Positions 43,310 through 52,540 of a stretch of 64,000 nucleotides of DNA are shown in pieces; positions within the stretch are counted from its first letter, which is position 1, and each line of letters opens with the position of its first letter. The stretch is from Aureispira sp. CCB-E. GTDB lineage: Bacteria; Bacteroidota; Bacteroidia; Chitinophagales; Saprospiraceae. The translations under genes and the position numbers were made by a program. Location of the stretch: positions 4,278,001 through 4,342,000 of the forward strand of contig NZ_CP133671.1 in NCBI RefSeq assembly GCF_031326345.1, read 5' to 3'. The notes under the pieces were generated by a model, which did not search any database, had not been told where the DNA came from, and saw only the letters and a list, made by a program, of their open reading frames with translations.

Positions 43310-43882
43310 ATGTCTAGTAAAATAACAGAAAACAAAACGTTTGATAAAGTTGATTACTCAGAAGCTAGTATCAAAAATCAAAAATTTGAAAATTGTAACT
43401 TTAGCTATTGTAACTTCAATAGTTGCGATATTTCAGGAATCACGTTTGTAGACTGCAACTTCGACAACTGCGACTTTTCTATGTCTAGAAACAAAGATAC
43501 AGCACTAAAAGCAGTCCGATTTGTAGATTGTAAATTAGTAGGTTTTAACTTTAGCGATTGCAATGATTTTTTGTTTTCTGTTGATTTTGAGAATTGTAAC
43601 CTTAGTTATAGCTCTTTTTTTGAGTTAAAACTCCCTAAAACGCAATTCAAGCACTGCAATCTAGAAAAAGTAGACTTTGCATCTGCTGATATTAGTGGTG
43701 CTGTCTTCGAAGATTGTGACTTAACAAATGCTATTTTTGACTTTACAAATATGGAAAAAACCAATTTTCAGCACGCATTTAATTATACAATCAATCCAGA
43801 GAGTAATCGTATTAACAAAGCCATTTTTTCCAAAGATGGGCTAGCAGGTTTGCTCAGAAAATATGACATTGAGGTTGTTTAA
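43310..43882 (+). CDS. Pentapeptide-repeat protein
   Basis: The 190-residue protein is nearly all pentapeptide repeats of the form [CNDS]xF/L (FENCNFSYCNFNSCDISGITF, FVDCNFDNCDFSM, FENCNLSYSSF, FKHCNLEKVDFASADISGAVFEDCDL). They would form a right-handed quadrilateral beta-helix. It ends with KAIFSKDGLAGLLRKYDIEVV, a C-terminal helix cap often seen in Qnr/MfpA-like proteins. Those mimic DNA and protect gyrase; here that role is only a possibility. It lies alone and converges on the DinB-like gene. Confidence 0.88.
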   Translation: MSSKITENKTFDKVDYSEASIKNQKFENCNFSYCNFNSCDISGITFVDCNFDNCDFSMSRNKDTALKAVRFVDCKLVGFNFSDCNDFLFSVDFENCNLSYSSFFELKLPKTQFKHCNLEKVDFASADISGAVFEDCDLTNAIFDFTNMEKTNFQHAFNYTINPESNRINKAIFSKDGLAGLLRKYDIEVV

Positions 43883-43902
43883 AGGTAAGCACTTCTAATC
43901 CG

Positions 43903-44475
43903 TTATCTAGTTTTATCCCTATCTAGAAACTCTTTTGTAAAGTGCCCTTTTGCTTTTTCTTGAGCAAATTTATTTTTATTATACTCCTTAGAAGCCCCTT
44001 TGGCTATAGATAAGGTCTGCCAATCCTTGCCTTTTTGCAATTTAGCCATCAATACAATTTGTCCAATGTGATAAGCATAATGCCCTAACTGGCGATTAAT
44101 AGCTTCTACAACAGTATGCCCTTGGTTTCTAATATAAACAATATGCTCCAAGTCTTCGTCTGTCAAAGGATTGATAGCATCAAAAAGACATTTCCACCCG
44201 CTTTCCCATGCCCCTAATACTTCTACTCTATTTTTGAGTGTCGTATCTTCAAACTCATCGTCTCTATTTCGCCAATTTTTTTCGCCATCTGCTGTCATAA
44301 AATCAGTCCATCTAGAAAGCATATTTCCAGATAGGTGTTTTACAATCGTGGCAATGCTGTTCTCGTCAACTGCGTATTTCCAAAACAATTGTTTTTCCTC
44401 TAATTGTGCCATTGATTGCTCGCCTAACTGCTTATAATAAGCAAAGAGATTTCTAGTATTCTCGATGTAGTTCAT
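43903..44475 (-). CDS. DinB-superfamily protein (DUF1572-like)
   Basis: The 190-residue all-helical protein has the DinB metal-site pattern: one His in IVKHLSGNM and two in GHYAYHIGQIVLMAKL. It also has ENSIATIVKHLSGNMLSRWTDFM, typical of DUF1572. DinB/YfiT-like proteins are often thiol transferases or hydrolases that bind one metal ion. Its substrate is unknown. It ends 21 bp from the convergent pentapeptide gene. Confidence 0.82.
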   Translation of the reverse strand: MNYIENTRNLFAYYKQLGEQSMAQLEEKQLFWKYAVDENSIATIVKHLSGNMLSRWTDFMTADGEKNWRNRDDEFEDTTLKNRVEVLGAWESGWKCLFDAINPLTDEDLEHIVYIRNQGHTVVEAINRQLGHYAYHIGQIVLMAKLQKGKDWQTLSIAKGASKEYNKNKFAQEKAKGHFTKEFLDRDKTR

Positions 44476-44534
44476 TTTTTTCTAATATTAGTTGGTTTAC
44501 TTAAACAACAAGTTAGTATAAATGTATTTTTTTA

Positions 44535-45560
44535 TTAAGAAAATGATTCACTATAAAGTAGTAGAATTTTCTTTGTAAGCGTTGGTTCAAATAATTCAAT
44601 AGTCCCCCAATATGTAGCATTATCAATAATTTTCCATTCAATTAAGTTTTTATCTTTTTCAGATAAGTTACAGTATGTAGCCTCAACTTCTTCTCTTAAA
44701 TGTTCTAAGTTATAACCAAATGATTGTGCAATAAAAAGACTTGAATCTATTTCCTTAATTTCTCCTGCTTTAAAAATTTCATCTAATTGTTCACGAGAAA
44801 AAGAGGTCTGCTTTAGATTGTATTTTTGGGCTACAATTGGCGCATAATCTTCCACTCTATACCAACTTTCGGAAGTTCCTTCTATCCAAAATGGTTCCCC
44901 TCCTTTTTCACTTATTTCTTGATTAATCATCTCTATAATCTCCCTAAAAGCACTGATATACTGTTCTTTTTCAAAGGAAAATTTAAGGTTCAGATGTTTA
45001 CCTAAATTAGCAAACCAAATAACGGAGTCTTTGGACTGAGACACTCCTATTCCAAAATACCCACAAGCCCTATCACCACAACAACCAGAACAATAAAGCA
45101 TGGTATCACTATTCTCTTCATCAAAGATACGACTAGCGTATTCTTCATTCAACTTTCGCTCTTCCTCTAATGCTTCAGCAGATTTAGGTTCGTTGTGTTT
45201 GTAATAATTGGCAGCCTCCTGTGCATCCTCTCTAGTAATTTCTAAACCAAACATTCTTTTTAACAGAATTTTTCGATAAAATGGATTTTTGAGAGATCCT
45301 ATGGGTTCATCATAAGAATGAATTGGTCCAATTACTTTCCTCTGAAAATAATTCATATTTAGCCAACTAGCCAATGATACATCATTGATTTTATAATCCA
45401 AAAAAATACAATACCCTTTGTTCTCTGTACTAGTAAAGAATTTTTTAAGCTCCAAATCTTCAGGTTTAACAATAGTTGAAATAATTTTAGAACAATCGTC
45501 ATACTCCACGGCAGTCCAAACCAAGGTAATCTCATCAAATTCTGTATTTCTATTAAACAT
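44535..45560 (-). CDS. Unrecognised cytoplasmic protein with Cys-rich motif
   Basis: The 341-residue protein has no signal peptide. An N-terminal alpha/beta region contains FTSTENKGYCIFLDYKINDVSLASWLNMNY. A central segment (about 145-190) carries LYCSGCCGDRACGYFGIGVSQSKDSVIWF, whose four clustered cysteines could bind a metal. The C-terminus is helical and acidic. The layout is reminiscent of Imm/SUKH-type immunity proteins, but I cannot name a family. It is in the same direction as the DinB-like gene, 59 bp upstream of it. Confidence 0.65.
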   Translation of the reverse strand: MFNRNTEFDEITLVWTAVEYDDCSKIISTIVKPEDLELKKFFTSTENKGYCIFLDYKINDVSLASWLNMNYFQRKVIGPIHSYDEPIGSLKNPFYRKILLKRMFGLEITREDAQEAANYYKHNEPKSAEALEEERKLNEEYASRIFDEENSDTMLYCSGCCGDRACGYFGIGVSQSKDSVIWFANLGKHLNLKFSFEKEQYISAFREIIEMINQEISEKGGEPFWIEGTSESWYRVEDYAPIVAQKYNLKQTSFSREQLDEIFKAGEIKEIDSSLFIAQSFGYNLEHLREEVEATYCNLSEKDKNLIEWKIIDNATYWGTIELFEPTLTKKILLLYSESFS

Positions 45561-45613
45561 ATCTAATGGTCTAAATTTATGTGCTAAAATGGTCTATTCT
45601 CTATTAAAACAAC

Positions 45614-45647
45614 AAAAGAGCAATGCCAATAGCAGCATTACTCTTTT
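45614..45647 (-). terminator. Terminator of the M1 peptidase gene
   Basis: Arms AAAAGAGCAATGC and GCATTACTCTTTT pair with one mismatch (45614-45626 with 45635-45647). On the minus strand a T-rich tail (TTTTGTTGTTTT) follows. It lies about 60 bp after the peptidase stop. Confidence 0.6.
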
Positions 45648-45709
45648 CTAGAACGAAGCAAAACATCATGTCTACTTCCAAAGCTCCTAATTATTGATAA
45701 CAGATTGGA

Positions 45710-47629
45710 TTATTTTTCCCAAACGTTATTATCTCGATCTATATCTGCCATGCGCAAAGAAGGATCAATCTCTATTTTTTCAATATCTTTCATTGGAATT
45801 GGAAGGTTCAATTCGTAAACAGGATGTGTCCATTTCCAATCAGGCATTACTGTTTGATTACCGTTTTTTAGTTCATCTTGCTTGTGTCCACGCATAATTT
45901 CCAAAGGAATATTAAAAGTTGCCAACTGTGTCAATTTTCCTTTTTTATAAGTTACAACAACATCTAAAGGCATTGGCATACGCTCTTTTCTTTCAATATA
46001 AATAGTCGTTCCTTTCTTGTCTACCTTGCCACTACTGGCAAAATAGTTTCCTTCTTTTGCTTTAATAACGACAGAATCCTTCGAACTTTTATTTCCTTTT
46101 AAAACATCAACAATGGCATAGTCGATTCGATTCGTAGTATTTACCCAATACTCTTTGTACCAATCCAATTCCAAACCAGATTCTTTTTCCATCACACGAA
46201 TGAAGTCATTTGGATTAGGATGCTTAAAATGCCATTCGTCATAATATTTTAGCATCGCTTTGTCAAAAACACCTTCTCCTACAATATAATTGAGTTGCCC
46301 CAAAAATACCGCTCCCTTTGAATAAGAAGCTTGACCGTAAGCAAAATTGGTATTAAAATGATCAGCATGAGTACTCATTGGTTCCTCTGCACCGCTTGTT
46401 GCTAAGTACAAATAACCTCTATAAGAACCATCATGAGGAAAAGCACCTTGTGCATTAAATAAATGAGCGCGAACCACATTAGAGGCATAAGAAGTAAAGC
46501 CTTCATCCATCCAAGCATATAAACTCTCATTTGATCCCATCAACATTTGATACCAAGTGTGCATCACCTCATGCACAATTACACCAACCAAAGAACCAAA
46601 ATTGCGTTTTCCAGTAATCAAGGTTGCCATTGGATATTCCATACCACCATCACCTCCTTGAATAATCGTATATTGTCCATAAGGATATTTTCCATATCTA
46701 GCTTGGATAAATTTAAACGCTTGAACGGTTTTCTTTTGTGCCTTTTTCCACACATCCTTATAATTATCATCATCTTGATAAATGAAGTGCAACACTAAAT
46801 TTTCATCCACTTCTACAACATCATGAATGTAATCTGGATCGGCTGCCCAAGCAAAATCATGTACATTTTCCGCTTTGAAATGCCAAGTGATGTTCTTTTT
46901 ATCTTTTAAATCCACCTTTTCTCCTACTTTCTCATAACCATGTCCTACTTCGCTAGGATTTTGAAGCATTCCTGTTCCACCAATAGTATAATCTTTATCA
47001 ATCGTAATTTTAACATCAAAATCGCCCCACACGCCATAGAACTCACGACCAACATAGGGATTGGCATGCCAACCTTGATAATCATATTCACACATTTTGG
47101 GATACCACTGCGTCATCGACAACTCAATGCCTTCCTCACTATTCCATCCAGAACGACGAATTTGAAGAGGCACTTGACTTTCAAACTCCATATCAAATGT
47201 AGCAGAAGCTCCTGCTTTAATCGGTTCGTTTAAGGTTACTTCTAAAATGGTTCCAACGACCTCAAATGCAACATCTTTTCCATTTTGTTTCAATGACTTT
47301 ATTTTGTGATAACCAATTTCGTCTTTTTTCAATTCCAAAATTCGACCACCTACTCTAGTATCTGCATCTTGAATTGTTCTAGAACGAACATCCATCATAC
47401 TATTGGGCTGAAAAGCATTAAAATACAAGTGATAAAAAACCTTGTTTAGTTCATCCTTGGAATTGTTATGATAAACGACATTTTGTTTACCTGTAAATTG
47501 ATGTACTTCTACGTCCATGACAATATCCATCTTGTATTCAATTCGCTGTTGCCAACGGTCGGATTGTGCCCAAACAGTAGAGGTGGTTACGATAAAAAAT
47601 GCAACTAAGACGCTTAATCTGTATATCAT
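45710..47629 (-). CDS. Secreted M1-family metallopeptidase
   Basis: The 639-residue protein has a signal peptide (MIYRLSVLVAFFIVTTSTVWAQ) and an N-terminal beta domain (about 25-260). The catalytic domain follows: exopeptidase-type motif GGMEYP (328-333), zinc motif HEVMH (353-357) and the third ligand Glu376 in WMDEGF. The C-terminal part is beta-rich. M1 enzymes trim N-terminal amino acids from peptides; here it would act in the periplasm or outside. It is divergent from the YceI-like gene, with a repeat element between. Confidence 0.93.
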   Translation of the reverse strand: MIYRLSVLVAFFIVTTSTVWAQSDRWQQRIEYKMDIVMDVEVHQFTGKQNVVYHNNSKDELNKVFYHLYFNAFQPNSMMDVRSRTIQDADTRVGGRILELKKDEIGYHKIKSLKQNGKDVAFEVVGTILEVTLNEPIKAGASATFDMEFESQVPLQIRRSGWNSEEGIELSMTQWYPKMCEYDYQGWHANPYVGREFYGVWGDFDVKITIDKDYTIGGTGMLQNPSEVGHGYEKVGEKVDLKDKKNITWHFKAENVHDFAWAADPDYIHDVVEVDENLVLHFIYQDDDNYKDVWKKAQKKTVQAFKFIQARYGKYPYGQYTIIQGGDGGMEYPMATLITGKRNFGSLVGVIVHEVMHTWYQMLMGSNESLYAWMDEGFTSYASNVVRAHLFNAQGAFPHDGSYRGYLYLATSGAEEPMSTHADHFNTNFAYGQASYSKGAVFLGQLNYIVGEGVFDKAMLKYYDEWHFKHPNPNDFIRVMEKESGLELDWYKEYWVNTTNRIDYAIVDVLKGNKSSKDSVVIKAKEGNYFASSGKVDKKGTTIYIERKERMPMPLDVVVTYKKGKLTQLATFNIPLEIMRGHKQDELKNGNQTVMPDWKWTHPVYELNLPIPMKDIEKIEIDPSLRMADIDRDNNVWEK

Positions 47630-47754
47630 TCTTCTGTTTATTTTATGTGTTAATTTATTTTAAAAATAGTGCGTGTTTCAAAACCTTTTGGTCTATTAAT
47701 CTATTTAATAGCAATAATTTTCTATCCTTGTTTTTCTAGCACAGTCTTATAAGG

Positions 47755-47900
47755 TAGTAGTTCGTTGATTTTTTACTTTTTTACCAAAAAGATAAAAAAG
47801 CACATTTATATTAGTTTGATAATCAAAATTTTAACACAAAATGCGATAAAATCATAACTTATTAATTATCAAACTAATAAAGTTTTTCAACGAACTATTG
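47755..47900. repeat. MITE-like palindromic element, copy upstream of the YceI-like gene (146 bp)
   Basis: The ends TAGTAGTTCGTTGA and TCAACGAACTATTG are inverted repeats, flanked by an exact 6-bp direct repeat ATAAGG (47749-47754 and 47901-47906). An inner perfect 15-bp stem TATTAGTTTGATAAT/ATTATCAAACTAATA (47809-47823 with 47865-47879) makes the whole unit an imperfect palindrome. It aligns with the reverse complement of 31121-31248 over most of its length. It fills the middle of the 450-bp spacer 47630-48079, which otherwise shows no gene. Confidence 0.8.
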
Positions 47901-48079
47901 ATAAGGGTAATTATATGATGAGGATTTATTATTTCAATTCCTTCGACAAAATAAGTAATTATAATAAGACCTCCTCTATCGACTGAATTTAGCTCTTTAC
48001 AAACCTTAGCCTTAAAAATTAAAGTAAGTAAATATTTCAATAACTTAAAATCTTCGATTAATTCTATACTATTATTATT

Positions 48080-49492
48080 ATGCCAAAATATATCACATTT
48101 TTAATACTCCTCCTATCTTTTTCGACAATTGCTCAACAAAAAATAGATGAAGAACTTATTATCTTTGTTCAAAAATCAACGGATAGTCCATTTACGTTAG
48201 AAAATATCAAGGCATTACAAGGTTATATGCAAGAACGCAATATTACAACAAAAATTATTGATATTGATAAAACTGGTGCCCCAAAAGAGGTTGGTTATAC
48301 TCCTTTTATTGTTTATAGAAACTACCTTGGACGAAAAATTTTCAAAGGGCGTTATACTTCTCATAAACGCTTGCTCAATTTTATCCGAACCGTTCGACGA
48401 TTGCCTGTTGAAAATTCTAGTTATGAAGAAAGTAATGTGTTTGTTTGGGAAAAAGAACGTTCTAACTTAATTATAAAATTAAAAGTTACCGAGGCACAAG
48501 GTACTTTGCCAAAGAACTTTAGTCAAAAAAAATTCCAACAAGAATATCTAAAAGGTCTCAAAGAAGGTTTTGATGCTGCCAAATATAAAAAAAATAGCCT
48601 AGTAGGCAATTCTGACGAACTCATCTATTGCAGTTTTTATCCATACCTAGCCGAAGATGGCAAGGTCTATGTAAGTTCAGAAATTCATTCTCATTACGAC
48701 TGCCACACCGCTATTTATCAACAGTTTGAAACGCCTGCCGTTGGTACGTCTATTTCCAAAGCATTTGCATTGGCAGCTCAAAATTCGTTTGCTGAAATTC
48801 AGCGACAACTAATTGAGTCTAAGCTAGGAGATGCGATGAATTATATCACCGATAAAAATAGTGTTTCTTGGGAAGCACTGAATTTAAAAAAACTAGCAAC
48901 TCCTGAAAAAAGCACCATCACAAACATGGAAAACATAGCGTTTCCAAAAACATGGACGATAGCAGGTCCCGTAGATAAAAGTACTCCTATTCTAGCCTTT
49001 AACTTTCCACCACCTCTAAGACATTATGGTGGCGAACTGACCTCTGTCACAGGAAACATATCCTTAGAACAATCACAGAATCTAAAAGCAGCAACAGGTC
49101 AATTTACAGTTAATGTTGCTTCTATAGAAATGGGCGAAAGTGACTTAACACAAGCCGTTACAGAAAGTATGCTTTACGTTGACAAATATCCAACAGCTCA
49201 GTTAGTATTCAAAAGCATTGATGGGGAACAGTTGCAACTTGCCTTAGGAAATATCACGACGGCAAAGATCGAAGTGGCATTAACATTACTCGAAAAAACG
49301 GCTCCTGTTACCGCCACCGCTCAATTTGAACCATTTTTAGACGAGAATGGCGACCTTCGTTTGCATGTTTACACTCAATTTGCAATCAATGATTTAAAAG
49401 GCAGCTATACCGTTTCTGGTCCCGATGGTCCAGCTGATGCCAATAATAAAATGTTGTTCCGTGCTAGCTTTATCATGAAAGGGGAAGAATAA
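48080..49492 (+). CDS. Secreted YceI-domain protein with extra N-terminal domain
   Basis: The 470-residue protein has a signal peptide (MPKYITFLILLLSFSTIAQ). Residues 20-110 resemble a thioredoxin-like fold without a CxxC motif (ELIIFVQKSTDSPFTLENIKALQGYMQERNITTKIIDID). The C-terminal part (about 285-470) has YceI features: TWTIAGPVDKSTPILAFNF, a strand ladder, LYVDKYPTAQLVFKSID and a final RASFIMKGEE strand. YceI lipocalin-like proteins bind isoprenoid lipids in the periplasm. The link between the parts is unusual. A bidirectional terminator follows. Confidence 0.72.
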   Translation: MPKYITFLILLLSFSTIAQQKIDEELIIFVQKSTDSPFTLENIKALQGYMQERNITTKIIDIDKTGAPKEVGYTPFIVYRNYLGRKIFKGRYTSHKRLLNFIRTVRRLPVENSSYEESNVFVWEKERSNLIIKLKVTEAQGTLPKNFSQKKFQQEYLKGLKEGFDAAKYKKNSLVGNSDELIYCSFYPYLAEDGKVYVSSEIHSHYDCHTAIYQQFETPAVGTSISKAFALAAQNSFAEIQRQLIESKLGDAMNYITDKNSVSWEALNLKKLATPEKSTITNMENIAFPKTWTIAGPVDKSTPILAFNFPPPLRHYGGELTSVTGNISLEQSQNLKAATGQFTVNVASIEMGESDLTQAVTESMLYVDKYPTAQLVFKSIDGEQLQLALGNITTAKIEVALTLLEKTAPVTATAQFEPFLDENGDLRLHVYTQFAINDLKGSYTVSGPDGPADANNKMLFRASFIMKGEE

Positions 49493-49530
49493 TTTCTTTT
49501 GTTTTTTGTGAGCATCCAATTACATAGACT

Positions 49531-49579
49531 ATTGAAATTGATAATTATATTACTTGTTGTGATAATTATCAATTTCAAT
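49531..49579. terminator. Bidirectional terminator between YceI-like and nitrilase genes
   Basis: Perfect 18-bp stem ATTGAAATTGATAATTAT/ATAATTATCAATTTCAAT (49531-49548 with 49562-49579) and a T-rich tail TTTATTTTT. The genes on both sides converge on it. Confidence 0.88.
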
Positions 49580-49595
49580 TTATTTTTAAGCTCTG

Positions 49596-50378
49596 CTACT
49601 GTGGTGTGTTATGAAAAGAATAGTTATCTCGATCTCCAATAAACGGATATTCTTTGCGAACATCTGCCAAATGCGTTTTAGACAAATTTATTGTATAAAT
49701 AGCTTCTTCATTCGCTTGATGGTATAATAAAGCACCACTAGGGCTCAAAACCGAAGAGTCTCCCGAATAGGCAAAACCTTTGCCATCTTCTCCTACTCGA
49801 TTAACCCCTATTATATAAGCCTGATTTTCAATTGCTCTAGCCGTCAGCAAACTTCTCCAATGAAAAGACCGTTTAGCTGGCCAATTGGCTACATAAAAAG
49901 CCAAGTCATAATCTTCTAAATTGCGACACCAAGCAGGAAAACGCAAATCATAACAAATGAAAGGGGCTATTTTCCAACCTTTATAGTCAACAATCAACTT
50001 CTCTGTGCCTCCTGTAAAATGCAAGTCTTCTTTTGCCATTGTAAATAAATGCTTCTTGTCATAATGACATTGCTTACCATTTGGCTCAACCCACAACAGT
50101 CGATTAAAATAGTTTTCACCTTCCTTTATAATCAAACTCCCCGTTACTACAGCATTGAGTTCTTTTGCTTTTTCTTGCATCCACACAATTCCTTTACTAT
50201 CTTCCATCTCTTCCGCCAACGACTCAACATTCATTGAAAACCCAGTCGTAAACATCTCAGGTAGAATAATTACATCTGTATTGTCAAGATCAAGCAGTTT
50301 TTCATCAAACATTTTTAAATTTGCATCAATAGATTCCCAATGCAAAGTAGATTGAACTAAAGTTATTGTTAAACTCAT
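49596..50378 (-). CDS. Nitrilase-family amidase (omega-amidase type)
   Basis: ATG 50378 (MSLTITLVQSTLHWESID) is preferred over a TTG extension to 50447, giving 260 residues. The Glu-Lys-Cys triad is visible in VIILPEMFTTGF, YDKKHLF and FICYDLRFP. NWPAKRSFHWRSLLTARAIENQAYIIGVNR follows, as in YafV/Nit2 omega-amidases that hydrolyse 2-oxoglutaramate or repair deaminated products. It is cytoplasmic. It is divergent from lptE, with a 89-bp spacer. Confidence 0.9.
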   Translation of the reverse strand: MSLTITLVQSTLHWESIDANLKMFDEKLLDLDNTDVIILPEMFTTGFSMNVESLAEEMEDSKGIVWMQEKAKELNAVVTGSLIIKEGENYFNRLLWVEPNGKQCHYDKKHLFTMAKEDLHFTGGTEKLIVDYKGWKIAPFICYDLRFPAWCRNLEDYDLAFYVANWPAKRSFHWRSLLTARAIENQAYIIGVNRVGEDGKGFAYSGDSSVLSPSGALLYHQANEEAIYTINLSKTHLADVRKEYPFIGDRDNYSFHNTPQ

Positions 50379-50467
50379 CTTAGTAGGTGTTAAGAAAGGT
50401 AATAATGATTCAAAGTTTTGTACTTTTAAATAAGTGGTAAGTATCAAATTAAAAGATAAAAAGATTT

Positions 50468-50977
50468 ATGCAAAAGTTTCATTTATTTATTTTTATAATT
50501 GTTGTTCTAATAGCCCAAGCTTGTACAGTCAGTTTAATTAATACTGGTATTGATTACTCGGTTTTAGACAGTTTTTCTTTGGAACAATTTGAAGTAAAAA
50601 GCTCTAATGCACCACCAACAAGCGGGCAAACCTTTTCTGAACAGCTCAAAGATAGAATTTTGAATAATACCCGCTTAAAATATGTTGATGAAGATGGCGA
50701 TGTTCAATTTTCTGGAAATGTAGTTGGCTATCAAATTTCATCACTTGCTCCGCAGGCAAACCAAACAGTTGCTTTTCAACGCTTGACAATTGAAATTGCC
50801 ATCAATTATAAAGACACCAAACAAAAGGACGGCTCTAAGAACTGGACACAGACATTTTCTAGGTTCGCCAATTTTGCCGCCGATACCGATTTATCAACGG
50901 TGGAAGATGCTTTGATTCAAGAAATCTACGATCAGGTGTTAGACGATGTTTTTAATCGAGCTTTTTCTGGTTGGTAA
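50468..50977 (+). CDS. lptE: LptE-like lipopolysaccharide-assembly lipoprotein
   Basis: The 169-residue protein has a lipoprotein signal ending AQAC (Cys19). SLINTGIDYSVLDSFSLEQFEV then matches the Bacteroidota LptE pattern (a short N-terminal TG-dyS motif), and TFSEQLKDRILNNTRLKYVDEDGDVQFSGNVVGYQI follows. LptE plugs the LptD barrel that places LPS in the outer leaflet. The lptD gene is not adjacent. The start follows the nitrilase gene's promoter region closely. Confidence 0.85.
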   Translation: MQKFHLFIFIIVVLIAQACTVSLINTGIDYSVLDSFSLEQFEVKSSNAPPTSGQTFSEQLKDRILNNTRLKYVDEDGDVQFSGNVVGYQISSLAPQANQTVAFQRLTIEIAINYKDTKQKDGSKNWTQTFSRFANFAADTDLSTVEDALIQEIYDQVLDDVFNRAFSGW

Positions 50978-51145
50978 GCAGATTATTCTTAACAAGACTT
51001 TTATAAAAACACTTCTTGGAGTACTTCATAGAACAAAGTTCATGAACTAAATACAATCTAGCAACTACGTAACTAACAAATGCAATTGTCCCAAGAAGTA
51101 ATGATAACAATTCAGATTGATCCTACTAAAACCATTTTTTAATTT

Positions 51146-52495
51146 ATGCAATGGACTGACGAAAAAATAGCAGCACTTTCTCCCAACGATTCCACAGAGC
51201 GTAGAGGACGTACCTTAGCCAACTCAACCAAGTGGAATTATATCGCTACCAATTATGAAGCCATTTGGGGAGAATGCAAAGGATCTGGTTCTCAACCCTA
51301 TATTGTTCAAATCAATTTGAGTGGACCAAAATATAAATGCAGCTGCCCTGTTCGCAAACCTCCTTGCAAGCACGTTTTAGGACTCTTCTTTTTATTTGCT
51401 CAAAGCAGTGCTTTATTCAAGTACCAAGCTCCTCCCGAAGCAATTCAAAATTGGTTGTCCAAACAAAGTTCTAATAGTGTTGCCAGTCATTCCAAGACTA
51501 TTGCACCTACTCTAAAAACAGAAGAAGCCCTCCAACAAGCTAAAGCAGCCAAAGAAAAACGCTGGGAACAACGGGTTCAACTCATGGCAAGCGGTATGGA
51601 TGAACTGGAACTTTGGCTCACCGACCTTATTCGCCAAGGGATTGCCAATACGGCTATTCAAAAAGTTAGTTTTTGGAATCAAGTTGCTGCCAAAATGGTG
51701 GATGCCAAGTTGCCTAGAATTAGTACTTATTTAAAAGAAACCCACCAACTGATTCAAAAAAACCAAAATTGGTCGGAAATTGTTCTTGCCCGTTTGGGCG
51801 AACTTTACTTATGGACAGAATCTTTCAAAAAAAGGTCCCTGCTTACTCCTGAGCTTCAAGAAGAGTTGTATCTAAGTTTGGGTAAAATCGTCAAGAAAGC
51901 AGACGTTTTGGAACAAAACCCTAGTATAAAAGATCTTTGGTTTGTTGTAGGCAAAAAAGAAGGGGTTGACATTGAAGGACGTAGTTTTCGAAAAATCTGG
52001 CTGCAAGGTCAAAAAACAAAGCAACATGCTCTAATATTGGACTATGCTTTTGGAAATATTGGATACGAGCAACAATATATTGTCGGAGATTTGCTAGATG
52101 GCGCCTTAACTTATTATTCTAAGGCTTATCCCCAACGAGCTATTTTTGAATCTTTTGAATCTGCTCAAATTTATGAAAGCCCCAATGCAACTAGCTATAA
52201 AGATTTTAATGCTGTTTTAACACAATATGGCGAAGCTATTGTCCAAAATCCTTGGCTATTTTCTTTCCCTGTCGTTCTTTCACAATTAAGAGCATTCATG
52301 AACGACAAAAAAGAATTACTCATCAAAGATATTAACGACCATATCATTCCATTAAGTACTCTAAAGGAGGAAGTTGTATGGAAAATATTAGCTATTAGTG
52401 GTGGGAAATCCATTTGCCTTTTTGGAGAATGGGATGGTCTACACTTTGAACCATTAAGTATGTTGACAGACAATGGGACGATTAGTTTTTCGTAA
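51146..52495 (+). CDS. SWIM zinc-finger protein
   Basis: The 449-residue protein has a SWIM zinc finger at about residues 66-80 (KCSCPVRKPPCKHVLGLFFLF, giving CxC and CxH ligands), preceded by GSGSQPYIVQINLSGP. The rest is helical, with a Gln/Lys-rich linker (about 105-140) and a C-terminal beta region. In many bacteria such proteins lie in operons with MoxR ATPase and VWA proteins, but no such genes are here. Its role is unknown; DNA or protein binding is likely. Confidence 0.87.
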   Translation: MQWTDEKIAALSPNDSTERRGRTLANSTKWNYIATNYEAIWGECKGSGSQPYIVQINLSGPKYKCSCPVRKPPCKHVLGLFFLFAQSSALFKYQAPPEAIQNWLSKQSSNSVASHSKTIAPTLKTEEALQQAKAAKEKRWEQRVQLMASGMDELELWLTDLIRQGIANTAIQKVSFWNQVAAKMVDAKLPRISTYLKETHQLIQKNQNWSEIVLARLGELYLWTESFKKRSLLTPELQEELYLSLGKIVKKADVLEQNPSIKDLWFVVGKKEGVDIEGRSFRKIWLQGQKTKQHALILDYAFGNIGYEQQYIVGDLLDGALTYYSKAYPQRAIFESFESAQIYESPNATSYKDFNAVLTQYGEAIVQNPWLFSFPVVLSQLRAFMNDKKELLIKDINDHIIPLSTLKEEVVWKILAISGGKSICLFGEWDGLHFEPLSMLTDNGTISFS

Positions 52496-52540
52496 ACTTA
52501 AATGACCAAAAAAATTTCAAAAATGCACTAACTCCAAATT

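Noticed and set aside
47852-48040. 62-codon frame on the minus strand
   Set aside because: It begins inside the MITE-like element and shows no conserved features.
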